Assembly (NCBI RefSeq): GCF_003259335.1
Contig: NZ_QLLL01000007.1
Location: 1-64,000 of the forward strand
From: Chitinophaga skermanii
GTDB taxonomy: Bacteria > Bacteroidota > Bacteroidia > Chitinophagales > Chitinophagaceae
Length of the DNA stretch: 64,000 bases
Reading direction: 5' to 3'
The position numbers were made by a program, and so were the translations under genes. The notes beneath the pieces are model-generated. The model saw only the letters and a program-made list of their open reading frames with translations, ran no database searches and was not told where the DNA came from. Positions 1-8,186 of the stretch are shown in pieces (position 1 is the first letter of the stretch; every line of letters begins with the position of its first letter).

Positions 1-2
1 CG

Positions 3-191
3 TCAGCCGCAGCGCATATTGAAAGCATTATCACCATTTACAACGAGCAGCGGCCACACAGTAGCTGCAACTACTTAACCCCTGCACAAGCGCATCATCA
101 ACATGGTAAAATGGCCATGAGATGGCAGCAAAAGGGTGCGTCACCTACAGGTGACCAAGGCCAGTTATCCACAAATCCAGGTGGATTGTAA
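3..191 (+). CDS. IS3-family transposase, C-terminal fragment (5' end outside window)
   Basis: The last 62 codons of an integrase-type (rve) transposase. The reading frame contains YNEQRPHSSCNYLTPAQAH, the conserved segment after the catalytic Glu of the DDE triad in IS3/IS150-type transposases (usual form YNxxRPHSSLxYLTPxxxH). The DDE residues themselves are upstream of the window. The tail is rich in Q, G, T and S and ends in a TAA stop. Nothing visible says whether the complete gene is intact. The family assignment is secure; the subgroup is not. Confidence 0.85.
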   Translation, partial: SAAAHIESIITIYNEQRPHSSCNYLTPAQAHHQHGKMAMRWQQKGASPTGDQGQLSTNPGGL

Positions 192-265
192 AAAGAAAAA
201 AAGAAGCAAAAAAAGAAAAACTATAATAAGTAGTAGTAATAGGTTCTTTTTTTAATCTTTGGAAC

Positions 266-354
266 TGTAAACTATTATACGGATTAACAACTACAGTTGT
301 AAACCTTTATCCGGATTATCTAACAAGGGTGTAAACCTATTTTAGGACGTGACA
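266..354 (+). repeat. Three direct copies of a TGTAAAC motif at exact 32-bp spacing (IS right-end repeats)
   Basis: Copies begin at 266, 298 and 330. The first two share TGTAAAC, a TTAT/TATTAT core and CGGATTA. The third diverges after TGTAAACCTAT into TTTAGGACGTGACA, which looks like the terminal inverted repeat. Exact 32-bp spacing is about three helical turns. Subterminal transposase-binding repeats are the simplest reading. Confidence 0.6.
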
Positions 355-367
355 TAAATATATGCAA

Positions 368-484
368 GCCTATCCCTACCCTATCTTTTGCCTATCCTAA
401 GCCTATCCCTACCCTATCTAAACCCTATCAAAAGCCTATCCTAAGCCTATCTCGACCCTATCTTTAGCCTATCCTCACCCAATA
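368..484. repeat. 11-bp-period heptamer array, SCCTATC plus 4-nt spacers (ten units)
   Basis: Ten heptamers GCCTATC or CCCTATC start at 368, 379, 390, 401, 412, 423, 434, 445, 456 and 467, an exact 11-bp step, with an eleventh degenerate unit (CCCAATA) in register at 478. The 4-nt spacers vary (ccta, tttt, ctaa, ccta, taaa, aaaa, ctaa, tcga, ttta, ctca) but nine of ten end in A. The 11-bp step is not a multiple of three and no plausible ORF covers the array, so it is not a coding repeat. It starts 14 bp after the inferred IS end. Function unknown. Confidence 0.9.
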
Positions 485-761
485 CCACACACCGTATAAG
501 CTATTCCCATATTTGTAATATATATGTTTTCAGTACAATAGACCATGTTTTGAGGCAAGTACTTTTTGAAGGTTTTACTAACCGCTGGCTATATCTATTC
601 TTTTTCGACCCCTTCATTCATCACGAAATAATACCATTCATCACGAATTAGCCTGTTGTGAGAAAGTCTGACTCGTTTACAAAGTATTCATTTTCAGAAC
701 TTAACGATTCAAAATCGCTAATTGACAAAACAAATTATTGGGTTTGGGATAGTATTATGTA
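485..761. other. Intergenic stretch with no recognised feature
   Basis: AT-rich sequence between the heptamer array and the padR promoter. I see a near-repeat ATACCATTCATCACGA / TTCATCACGAA around 618-650 (TTCATCACGAA occurs twice, about 19 bp apart) but no ORF, RNA gene or terminator. Confidence 0.4.
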
Positions 762-791
762 TTGCATAGTAGTGTAAAGTACTTATCTTTG
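762..791 (+). promoter_or_regulatory. Bacteroidota-type promoter of padR-pspC
   Basis: A -7 box TATCTTTG (784-791, consensus TAnnTTTG) is preceded by TTG (762-764) with a 19-bp spacer, the arrangement of Bacteroidota primary-sigma promoters. The implied start lies about 37 nt upstream of the padR ATG. Confidence 0.6.
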
Positions 792-834
792 TATCGAGGT
801 TGAAAGAAACCAATCATTTTAAAAGCCACTTGCC

Positions 835-1167
835 ATGAATATAGATAACACACAATCACAAATGAGAAAGGGGGTACTCGAATTCTGTATCCTTTCTATC
901 ATTAAGCAAGGCGAGGCTTATCCTTCTGATATTATCGAGAAAATGAAAGAAGCCAAACTCGATATTCTTGAAGGAACGCTTTATCCTTTATTAACACGTC
1001 TCAAAAATGCCGAGTTGCTCACGTACCGATGGGTAGAAAGTAGCTCCGGCCCGCCAAGGAAATACTTCTCGATGACTGAAAAAGGCGAAGCCTTCTATAA
1101 AGATCTCGAAAGCACTTGGAACGAACTAGCTAACGCAGTTCATCAACTTACAAATCAATCTATCTAA
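835..1167 (+). CDS. PadR family transcriptional regulator
   Basis: A 110-residue one-domain protein, the usual size of the short (PadR-s2) group. The winged helix is clear: KGVLEFCILSIIKQGEAYPSD at the start, the recognition-helix segment ILEGTLYPLLTRLKNAELL (about residues 45-63) and a wing with SGPPRKYFSMTEKGE (about 71-85), a hallmark of PadR. It lies 40 bp upstream of the PspC-domain gene on the same strand, and in many Bacteroidota and Firmicutes a PadR gene is paired with a membrane-stress PspC/HAAS protein, so it probably regulates that operon including itself. The ligand or signal cannot be read from the sequence. The start is the ATG following the only good promoter. Confidence 0.93.
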   Translation: MNIDNTQSQMRKGVLEFCILSIIKQGEAYPSDIIEKMKEAKLDILEGTLYPLLTRLKNAELLTYRWVESSSGPPRKYFSMTEKGEAFYKDLESTWNELANAVHQLTNQSI

Positions 1168-1207
1168 ATCCGATATAATACCTAAAACCTTAAACCTTGT
1201 CATAGCG

Positions 1208-3046
1208 ATGAAAAAGATTATTAACATAAACTTATCCAGCCGCCTTATTCCCATCGAGGATAGCGCATACGACCTCTTGAGGGGGTACTTGGAGAGTCTT
1301 AAAAAACATTTCGCGCAAGAAGACGGTTCCGAAGAAATCATGAGCGATATAGAAAGTCGTATCGCCGAGATCTTCCAAGAAAAATTACGTAAAGGCGCAC
1401 ATTGCATCACAGATGAAGATGTACAAGAGATTAAAGCCTCTATGGGTACGCCTGAACAACTTGAAGATGAGCCTAAACAAAACACGCAAGCTAACGATAA
1501 AACCAATGCTGGTTTCGAATCATACCACCGTCCTAGCAAACGCTTCTACCGCGATCCAGAGCATAAAGTGCTCGGCGGTGTGTGTGGTGGCTTAGGTGCT
1601 TATTTCAACATCGACCCGGTGATTTTACGTGTGGCATTCGTGCTATTAACCATCGCTTTCGGTGCTAGCATCTTGGTGTACCTCGTTATCTGGATTGCTG
1701 CTCCTTCCGCTAATACGGCTGCAGAAAAATTAGAAATGCGCGGCGAAAAAGTCGATTACAACAACATTAAAAATACTGTGCAGGAAGAAATGAAGGAATT
1801 CAAAAGCCGCATGGGAAACGTTGGTAACGATTTCAGAAATTTTTCGCAAGGCCGCGGTAAGCAGTTTGGGAGCGAAATCGGTAACGCATTCGACCGGGGT
1901 GCCAGGGGCTTAGGACGATTGATTGCATTCATCGCCAAAAGTTTCATGTACTTCTTCGCAGCAGTGATTCTAATTACATTAATTGCTGTGTTGGTATTGA
2001 GTTCCTTTACCGCGGCCTTCTTCCCTATTATTAATATTGCACTCACAGATAACCAAGCGATTTTATTTTGGATCTCCTTTGTATTGCTCTTAGGTATTCC
2101 TATTATCTCGCTGATCATGTTCCTCGCAAGAAGAATCTCGGGCTCTAAATACGCGAATAAGTATGTAGGCTATTCTATGGGCTTCTTCTGGGTGATCGGT
2201 TTAATCTGCGCTATCACATTAGCAACAGGTATAGCGAAATCTGTTCGTTCTACCGGCGAAGTGAAAAATGATGTAACGTTAAGAGCATTCAAAGGCGAAA
2301 AGCTGTATATCAAGAAGTTAGACCAATTGAATTCGTTTGATGATGACGATTTCTTGGTAAGCTTAGGTGAAAGAATGCGTGTAGAAGATGATACCACGGT
2401 AGTTGATGCCGTTTCTTTGAAAGTAGTGCCCGGCTTTAAAAACCAAACCAACTTCGAATTAGAAATTAGAAGAGTATCGCAAGGCGCCAGCCGCAACCAA
2501 GCGCAAACTTTGGCCCGCAGCATTATTCTTCCTTTAGAACAAAAAGATAGCATTTTGTACTTGCCTGCCGGTTTCAATATCCCAACGGCTACAAAATACC
2601 GCGGTCAACGTGTATACATCTACGTTCGTGTACCAAATGGTAAATCAGTTGATATCGACCGTAACGCACTTTGGAACTACAATTTCTTAGGTATCGGCAG
2701 ACATTATGTAAACGGTATCGAACAAGAATATAACAATCACTTGGAATTGAAATTTGAGAATGGTAGAATGCAACGTATGGACGATGATGGAAAACCATTC
2801 TTAGAATTAAGCGGCGACGATGACGATGAAAATGTGATCATCACAAATGATGAAAAACCAAAAGATTCCGTTATTAGGAACTATCGCTACCAAGAAAATG
2901 CACCCGCAGTAAAAGATACTGCAAAACCTAAAAAGAACGCTACCCCGGTAGATAATAAGAAGGTTGACACAGCGACTAAGAAGACATTAGCCTTCGCAGA
3001 TCCGCTACCATACCTCTTTGTTCCCATCGAAATGCTTAGATCATAA
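1208..3046 (+). CDS. PspC domain-containing envelope-stress membrane protein
   Basis: A 612-residue inner-membrane protein. Residues 1-90 form a helical HAAS-like N-terminal domain (SDIESRIAEIF...DEDVQEIKASMG). Residues about 112-170 are the PspC domain (KVLGGVCGGLGAYFNIDPV followed by a hydrophobic segment ending WIAAPS). Three further hydrophobic segments lie at about 240-270, 280-305 and 320-345, followed by a large soluble C-terminal region with an Asp-rich stretch (DDDDEN) and a Lys/Pro-rich tail. PspC proteins take part in phage-shock-type membrane stress responses; the C-terminal part is a Bacteroidota extension of unknown role. It is probably cotranscribed with padR 40 bp upstream and is followed by a strong terminator. 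Confidence 0.88.
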   Translation: MKKIININLSSRLIPIEDSAYDLLRGYLESLKKHFAQEDGSEEIMSDIESRIAEIFQEKLRKGAHCITDEDVQEIKASMGTPEQLEDEPKQNTQANDKTNAGFESYHRPSKRFYRDPEHKVLGGVCGGLGAYFNIDPVILRVAFVLLTIAFGASILVYLVIWIAAPSANTAAEKLEMRGEKVDYNNIKNTVQEEMKEFKSRMGNVGNDFRNFSQGRGKQFGSEIGNAFDRGARGLGRLIAFIAKSFMYFFAAVILITLIAVLVLSSFTAAFFPIINIALTDNQAILFWISFVLLLGIPIISLIMFLARRISGSKYANKYVGYSMGFFWVIGLICAITLATGIAKSVRSTGEVKNDVTLRAFKGEKLYIKKLDQLNSFDDDDFLVSLGERMRVEDDTTVVDAVSLKVVPGFKNQTNFELEIRRVSQGASRNQAQTLARSIILPLEQKDSILYLPAGFNIPTATKYRGQRVYIYVRVPNGKSVDIDRNALWNYNFLGIGRHYVNGIEQEYNNHLELKFENGRMQRMDDDGKPFLELSGDDDDENVIITNDEKPKDSVIRNYRYQENAPAVKDTAKPKKNATPVDNKKVDTATKKTLAFADPLPYLFVPIEMLRS

Positions 3047-3073
3047 TTCACAATAAGTTTAGAAAAATAGATA

Positions 3074-3109
3074 AAAAACCGCGGTTTCTACCGTGGTTTT
3101 TGCTTTTTT
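3074..3109 (+). terminator. Rho-independent terminator after pspC
   Basis: Stem AAAAACCGCGG / CCGTGGTTTTT (one G-T pair) around a TTTCTA loop, followed by TGCTTTTTT. Confidence 0.8.
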
Positions 3110-3183
3110 AGGCCCATATCAGCCCTTTTTAGCCCGTTCCTCCATTTTTCCCGATTTGATCATTTAACCGGGCAATAAATTAG

Positions 3184-3191
3184 TAGATTTG
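3184..3191 (+). promoter_or_regulatory. -7 box upstream of feoB
   Basis: TAGATTTG matches TAnnTTTG and sits 35 bp before the feoB ATG. No -33 element at ideal spacing is obvious (TTTG lies at 3155, TTTA at 3163). No Fur-like box was recognised. Confidence 0.45.
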
Positions 3192-3226
3192 CCAAATTAG
3201 ATAATCTTTAGAGAACTAGGTAAGGA

Positions 3227-5356
3227 ATGCAGGCACCCATAAACATAGCACTGGTCGGCAACCCGAACAGTGGTAAAAGCTCCCTTTTTAATGTACTAAC
3301 TGGTCTGAATCAAAAAGTCAGCAATTTTCCAGGTGTTACAGTAGATAAGAAAACAGGCTCCGCTAAAATTTCCGCCGATTTAACGGCGAACATTATCGAT
3401 TTGCCCGGTACATACAGCTTATACCCTAAAAGTGCCGATGAATTTGTAACATACGATGTGCTGATTAATCCTAGTAACGAGGATAAGCCCGATATGATTC
3501 TCATCATCGCCGATGCTTCCAACCTTAAAAGAAACCTTCTCTTCTGCTCCCAAATCATCGATTTGAAGTTACCCGTGATTATCGGGTTAACGATGATGGA
3601 TTTGGCGAAATCCAAAGGTGTAGAAATCGACATTAACGGCTTAGAACGCGAACTAGGCGTGCCGGTAGTATCGATTAACCCGCGCAAGAATAAAGGTATT
3701 CCTGCCCTCAAAAAGAATATTGAACTGATCGCAGAACAAAAATTTGGTGCGCCCGCTCGCGATTTCATTGAAAATGAACAACTCGCGCCGGAAGTAGTGA
3801 AAGAAGTGAAGAAACTATTCCCTGCCTCCAGCGAATACGCCGCTTTACACGTGGCCGTGAACGCTGAAGAGCTGCCTTTCCTCTCTGCAACACAGAAAAA
3901 TGGTATCCGCACGGTTCTCCAGGCCAACAACTTCAACAAAACGAAAGTACAAGCTGAAGAAATCATGCAACGCTATGCCCGCATTAAGCAAGTGATGAAA
4001 GCGGCTGTAGTGGAAACCGATCCTCTACAGAAACAATTACAAACCGAACGCATCGATAATATTTTGCTCCACCGCTTCTGGGGGTATGCTATTTTATTGG
4101 TGGTGATGTTCCTCCTATTCCAAAGCATCTTCTGGCTAGCCTCTTACCCGATGGATCTCATCGAAGCTGGTTTTGGTGCTGTAGGTGGCTGGTTAGGTGG
4201 TATTATGCCGGAAGCATGGTACAGCGATTTGCTCATTAACGGTATTGTGGCCGGCTTGGGTGGTATCGCCGTATTCGTACCGCAAATCATGATTCTTTTC
4301 GGATTAATTACGATACTCGAAGATTCGGGTTACATGGCCCGTATCAGCTTCCTCACCGATCGTTTGATGCGCCAAGTAGGCTTGAACGGTAAATCCGTGA
4401 TGCCATTAATTAGTGGGGTTGCTTGTGCAGTACCCGCAATTATGGCCACCCGTAACATCGAAAACCGCAAGGAAAGGTTGATCACCATTCTCGTAACACC
4501 GCTCATGAGCTGCTCCGCTCGTTTGCCTATTTACACGGTGATGATTGCCCTGGTTATTCCTTCAAAATCTATACTCGGCTTCCTAAACCTGCAAGGTTTG
4601 GTAATGATGGGCTTATACTTACTCGGTTTCTTTATGGCTTTAGCGATTGCTGCCGTATTGAAATGGATTGTGCGTATTAAGGAGAAAAGCTATTTCATCA
4701 TGGAATTACCCGATTACCGGGCTCCTCGTTGGAAAAACGTAGGTACCACGATGGTAGAAAAAGCAAAGATTTTCATTACAGATGCCGGTAAGGTAATTAT
4801 GGTGATTAGCGTGATTTTATGGTTCCTCGCTTCTTATGGTCCGAATGAAAGAATGCAAGCCGTACATGCTAAATACGAACCTATTATTGAACAAACAACC
4901 GACGAAACACAGAAAGAAACCCTCGACCGCGAATATCAATCCGAGAAATTGGCTAATTCTTACGCCGGTATTTTAGGCCACTCTATTGAACCGGTGATTA
5001 AACCACTTGGTTTCGATTGGAAGATTGGTATTGCATTGATTACTTCTTTCGCTGCGCGTGAAGTGTTTGTAGGAACGATGGCTACTTTGTATAGCGTAGG
5101 TGAAACCCCGGAAGATAATGACGCTACCTTGCGTGAAAAAATGGCTGCTGCAACTTGGCCTGATGACAGACCGGTGTATACATTGGCTTCTGGCTTAAGT
5201 TTGATGTTATTCTATGCATTTGCAATGCAGTGTATGAGCACCTTGGCCATTGTAAAACGCGAAACGAAATCGTGGAAAATGCCGGCATTCCAATTCGCGT
5301 ACATGACAGTACTGGCATACATTTCCAGCCTTATCATCTTCCAAATATTCAAATAA
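3227..5356 (+). CDS. feoB: Ferrous iron transport protein B
   Basis: 709 residues, typical of FeoB. It is the GTPase-coupled inner-membrane Fe(II) transporter. The N-terminal G domain shows G1 GNPNSGKSS (11-19), a G2 region with FPGVTVD (34-40), G3 DLPGTYSLYP (58-67) and a G5-like SINPRKNKG. The C-terminal permease has the two Gate repeats, with GVACAVPAIMATR and LMSCSARLPIY carrying the conserved Cys and Pro residues. G4 reads LTMMD (T122, D125) where FeoB usually has NMxD. No feoA gene or fused FeoA domain is visible; the gene appears monocistronic between a terminator and a hairpin. The start ATG directly precedes the G domain, as expected. Confidence 0.96.
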   Translation: MQAPINIALVGNPNSGKSSLFNVLTGLNQKVSNFPGVTVDKKTGSAKISADLTANIIDLPGTYSLYPKSADEFVTYDVLINPSNEDKPDMILIIADASNLKRNLLFCSQIIDLKLPVIIGLTMMDLAKSKGVEIDINGLERELGVPVVSINPRKNKGIPALKKNIELIAEQKFGAPARDFIENEQLAPEVVKEVKKLFPASSEYAALHVAVNAEELPFLSATQKNGIRTVLQANNFNKTKVQAEEIMQRYARIKQVMKAAVVETDPLQKQLQTERIDNILLHRFWGYAILLVVMFLLFQSIFWLASYPMDLIEAGFGAVGGWLGGIMPEAWYSDLLINGIVAGLGGIAVFVPQIMILFGLITILEDSGYMARISFLTDRLMRQVGLNGKSVMPLISGVACAVPAIMATRNIENRKERLITILVTPLMSCSARLPIYTVMIALVIPSKSILGFLNLQGLVMMGLYLLGFFMALAIAAVLKWIVRIKEKSYFIMELPDYRAPRWKNVGTTMVEKAKIFITDAGKVIMVISVILWFLASYGPNERMQAVHAKYEPIIEQTTDETQKETLDREYQSEKLANSYAGILGHSIEPVIKPLGFDWKIGIALITSFAAREVFVGTMATLYSVGETPEDNDATLREKMAAATWPDDRPVYTLASGLSLMLFYAFAMQCMSTLAIVKRETKSWKMPAFQFAYMTVLAYISSLIIFQIFK

Positions 5357-5382
5357 TATTTCCCTTATTTTATAGATAATAC

Positions 5383-5423
5383 GTATCTTTTAAACAGCGT
5401 TACCCGCGCTGTTTAAAAGATAC
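5383..5423 (+). promoter_or_regulatory. Perfect 17-bp inverted repeat directly upstream of the M28 peptidase start
   Basis: Arms GTATCTTTTAAACAGCG (5383-5399) and its exact complement (5407-5423) flank a 7-nt loop. The right arm ends three bases before the ATG. It could be a 5'-leader hairpin that hides the start, a dyad operator, or the end of the feoB transcript. No U-tract follows the right arm, so it is not a standard terminator. The left arm also contains TATCTTTT, a weak -7-like box. Confidence 0.65.
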
Positions 5424-5426
5424 AAC

Positions 5427-6374
5427 ATGAAAAATTTCTGTATTGCCCTACTCTGCTTTGCCTCACTACAAGCAGCCGCCCAAAAAACGGCAATCGATTC
5501 TGCCCAACTGATGAAAGATGTTGCAACCTTGGCAGATGATAAATATGAAGGCCGCCTCGCCGGTACCAAAGGCAACCGCTTAGCTCAATTCTACATCCTC
5601 GATCGCTTCAAACAAATAGGCATTACGCCCTATAATAACACGTACGAACAACCTTTCTATTTCGAAGGCCGTAACAATACGAAAACAATGGGAACGAATC
5701 TCTACGGTTATTTGAAAGGTACGAGTAACGACTCTGTTATTATTATTACCGCTCACTACGACCATGTTGGTACACGTAGCAGGTCTGGCCAAACAGATAG
5801 TATTTTTAACGGGGCCGACGATAACGCATCTGGCGTAGGTGCTTTATTGGCGATGGCTACTTATTTCAAAGCACATCCTCCTAAAAACACCATCATCTTC
5901 GTTGCGCTAGATGCCGAAGAGTTAGGCCTAAAAGGTGCCCATGCCTTCGCTAATGCACTGCCGGTAGAACAAAGCAAAGTAATGGTGAACATTAACATGG
6001 ATATGGTAAGCCATAACGACAAAAACGAACTTTATGTGTGTGGTACTTATCACTACCCGCATCTCAAAAAATACATCGAAGAAGTAGCTGCTAAGTCACA
6101 TGTAAAACTCATTCCCGGACACGATCTACCCAATTCTGGGCACGACGATTGGACTGGTCAGAGCGATCATTACGAGTTTCATGCACTTAAAATTCCTTTC
6201 CTATATTTCGGTGTAGAAGACCATCCCGACTATCACAAAGCGTCGGATGAGTACGATAAAATCAATCATTCCTTCTACTACCACGCTGTTCAAGACATCT
6301 TAGAAGTAGTGAAAAGAATGGATTCAGCCGCGCTTAGAAAAGACGCCAAATCGAAAACGGTGTATGCTAAATAA
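5427..6374 (+). CDS. Secreted M28 family zinc metallopeptidase
   Basis: 315 residues with a signal peptide (MKNFCIALLCFASLQAAAQ). Its M28 aminopeptidase domain shows the two-zinc ligands in order: HYDHVG (about 112), GADDNASG (about 133), the catalytic pair in DAEELGL (about 163), NMDMVS (about 190) and EDHPDYHK (about 272). It has no PA or PDZ domain, unlike the second M28 enzyme in this window. The protein would be periplasmic or secreted and release N-terminal residues from peptides; the true substrate cannot be deduced. The start lies three bases after a perfect hairpin, so translation or transcription may be controlled there. A terminator follows, so the gene is probably transcribed alone. 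Confidence 0.9.
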   Translation: MKNFCIALLCFASLQAAAQKTAIDSAQLMKDVATLADDKYEGRLAGTKGNRLAQFYILDRFKQIGITPYNNTYEQPFYFEGRNNTKTMGTNLYGYLKGTSNDSVIIITAHYDHVGTRSRSGQTDSIFNGADDNASGVGALLAMATYFKAHPPKNTIIFVALDAEELGLKGAHAFANALPVEQSKVMVNINMDMVSHNDKNELYVCGTYHYPHLKKYIEEVAAKSHVKLIPGHDLPNSGHDDWTGQSDHYEFHALKIPFLYFGVEDHPDYHKASDEYDKINHSFYYHAVQDILEVVKRMDSAALRKDAKSKTVYAK

Positions 6375-6392
6375 ATCATCTAAATATGATAC

Positions 6393-6419
6393 AAAGCTGC
6401 CCATTACGGCAGCTTTTTT
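6393..6419 (+). terminator. Terminator after the M28 peptidase
   Basis: Stem AAAGCTGCC / GGCAGCTTT with loop CATTAC and a T run. Confidence 0.85.
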
Positions 6420-6495
6420 ATTGCCCGCAAAAAATTAATCACCTTCCCTTTTATCGCTGAACCAACAGGTAGTTAGCTGCTTGAATTGGGTGCAA

Positions 6496-6530
6496 CAAAA
6501 AAGCTGCCTCGAATGAACGAGACAGCTTTT
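6496..6530 (-). terminator. Terminator after the S41 peptidase (minus strand)
   Basis: Stem AAAAGCTGcCTCG / CGAGaCAGCTTTT with loop AATGAA and one internal mismatch. The A run at 6497-6502 is the U-tract for the minus-strand gene. Confidence 0.75.
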
Positions 6531-6552
6531 GTATATAGATCTTGACTAACAA

Positions 6553-8091
6553 TTATTGTTTCAACAAATCTTGGGCATTATAAATCGACCCTTTGAAATT
6601 CTTCATTTCTTTACCGGCGTATTTCGGCATTTGACGTTGCAAGTTAATAGGCATTGGTGCTGCAGATCGTGCCCAATTAGCTTGGATATCGGCAGCAGGT
6701 ACACCAATAGAACGTAAAGCATAGTAAATACTATGTTCGCGGGTATTACCGAAATCGTAGCGGTAAACATCGTATGCTGGCGTGGTGGGTGCCATACCAT
6801 CGAAGTAATCGCCTTGGTTAGCACTGTTAAGCGTTTGAAGAGAGATCGCGTACATGTAGTACTTGTTCATTGGAATACCGATGAAACCAACAGGCTTACC
6901 ATATGTAGAGTCACCAACAAGCGTTAAGCGAGCATTGAAGAAAGGTTTCAAGTCGTTAATCACCAATTCGCTTGCAGAAGCGGTATTACGTGTTGTAATG
7001 AAAGAGATATTCTGCAGGTTGAGTGTTTTCTTTTTCTCAAAGTACGTGTCGCTATATTGTACATAGCTATAGAAAATATCTTGTAAAGAGTATTGTACGT
7101 TGTTGGAGCCGCGGAGTTTTTTAATAGCACTGAAGCGGCTCATTTGGTTACTGCTGATCACGTTATTCACCTTCGTTTTGTTCATGATCGTTGCATTGGT
7201 TCCTACGCTAACAGGCGCCATGAGGTTGGCTAAGTATTCAGAAGTGTTCACCGCACCACCACCGTTATAGCGGAAATCTACTACTAAGTCGGTAATGTTA
7301 GCTGCAACGAATTTATCAAATACGGCATCGATTTTAGATTGGATCACGCTTAATTCTACGAAAGTATTGAACGCGAAATAACCAATTTTGCGACCATTGA
7401 TAGTATAGATAGAATCTTTGAGGATTGGGTTGAGTGAATATTGTGCACTGGTGATGGTAAGTGTTTTAGAGGTGCCATCTAACTTCTTAAAGGTAAATGA
7501 TGAAGAAGCTGCGTTCAGTGCATTAATGAGGTTGCGGATGTTGGCGCTGTTGCCATATGGAGGATTGTCGTAGCTGATATTAGTGCTACCATTCACGGCT
7601 GTGATTAAATCGCCCCTACGAACACCTTGTGCATATGCAGGCGAGCCTGGATAGCAATAGAGTACATATAAGCTATCGATATCCCAGTAGTTTACATCAA
7701 AACCGAAATCACCTAAGCGACCTGCGCCAATTTCACCGGTTACGGTTCCATTATCTAAGAAACTATAGTGGTCAAAGTTAGCACCATTGGCTTTCTTCTT
7801 ATAGGTAATCAATTTGTTGAAAAGGTCGCCGAATGAAGAATAGCTAAGCGGCTTTACGGTGGCAGAATCCGGCACGTCGGCAGTCCACAGGTAAGTATCT
7901 TTAAAGATGTGCCACAAAGTATCTTGCGATTTTTGTTCTTCCGTTAAGGGAGTACCATTCCCATTACCGTTTCCATTCCCATTTCCATTGCCGTTTCCGT
8001 CGCTGCTAGAATCTTTCTTACAGCTGAATAAAAGGCCTGTGGCCAGGGCCACCACTAATAGGGCGTGTATATGTTTGCGAAAGGATAACAT
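6553..8091 (-). CDS. S41 family peptidase lipoprotein (C-terminal processing protease type)
   Basis: 512 residues from the ATG that begins MLSFRKHIHALLVVALATG; a longer in-frame start exists upstream but would overlap the neighbouring gene and give no signal peptide. The lipobox ends LLFSC, so it is an outer- or inner-membrane lipoprotein. A low-complexity (GN)n linker follows. Next come an N-terminal S41 helical domain, a PDZ-like segment (GSPAYAQGVRRGDLITAVNG) and the S41 catalytic domain with DFRYNGGG, the Ser-containing TRNTASASELVIN and the downstream Lys in STYGKPVG. These fit a Ser-Lys dyad protease. It is separated by 95 bp from the DUF922 gene on the same strand. Substrate unknown. 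Confidence 0.9.
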   Translation of the reverse strand: MLSFRKHIHALLVVALATGLLFSCKKDSSSDGNGNGNGNGNGNGNGTPLTEEQKSQDTLWHIFKDTYLWTADVPDSATVKPLSYSSFGDLFNKLITYKKKANGANFDHYSFLDNGTVTGEIGAGRLGDFGFDVNYWDIDSLYVLYCYPGSPAYAQGVRRGDLITAVNGSTNISYDNPPYGNSANIRNLINALNAASSSFTFKKLDGTSKTLTITSAQYSLNPILKDSIYTINGRKIGYFAFNTFVELSVIQSKIDAVFDKFVAANITDLVVDFRYNGGGAVNTSEYLANLMAPVSVGTNATIMNKTKVNNVISSNQMSRFSAIKKLRGSNNVQYSLQDIFYSYVQYSDTYFEKKKTLNLQNISFITTRNTASASELVINDLKPFFNARLTLVGDSTYGKPVGFIGIPMNKYYMYAISLQTLNSANQGDYFDGMAPTTPAYDVYRYDFGNTREHSIYYALRSIGVPAADIQANWARSAAPMPINLQRQMPKYAGKEMKNFKGSIYNAQDLLKQ

Positions 8092-8186
8092 AGTCTTATG
8101 TTTATGATGAATCAATGTACGGTTTATATCAAAATGATGTTTAAAAACTAGGTGAACTGTTGCTTGGTTTAGACGAATGGGGCTGA

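Larger units (their letters stand above)
1..354 (+). mobile_element. Right end of an IS3-family insertion sequence
   Basis: The window opens inside a transposase gene and the element appears to end near position 354. The evidence is the transposase C-terminal motif followed by about 160 bp of non-coding sequence that ends in a repeated TGTAAAC-type motif finishing in ...GTGACA, which agrees with the 5'-TG...CA-3' termini usual for IS3 elements. The left end lies outside the window, so no target-site duplication can be tested. That 354 is the true boundary is an inference from the terminal repeat. Confidence 0.6.

Noticed and set aside
368..484. CRISPR array
   Set aside because: Units of 7 bp with 4-nt spacers are far too short, and no cas gene is in the window.
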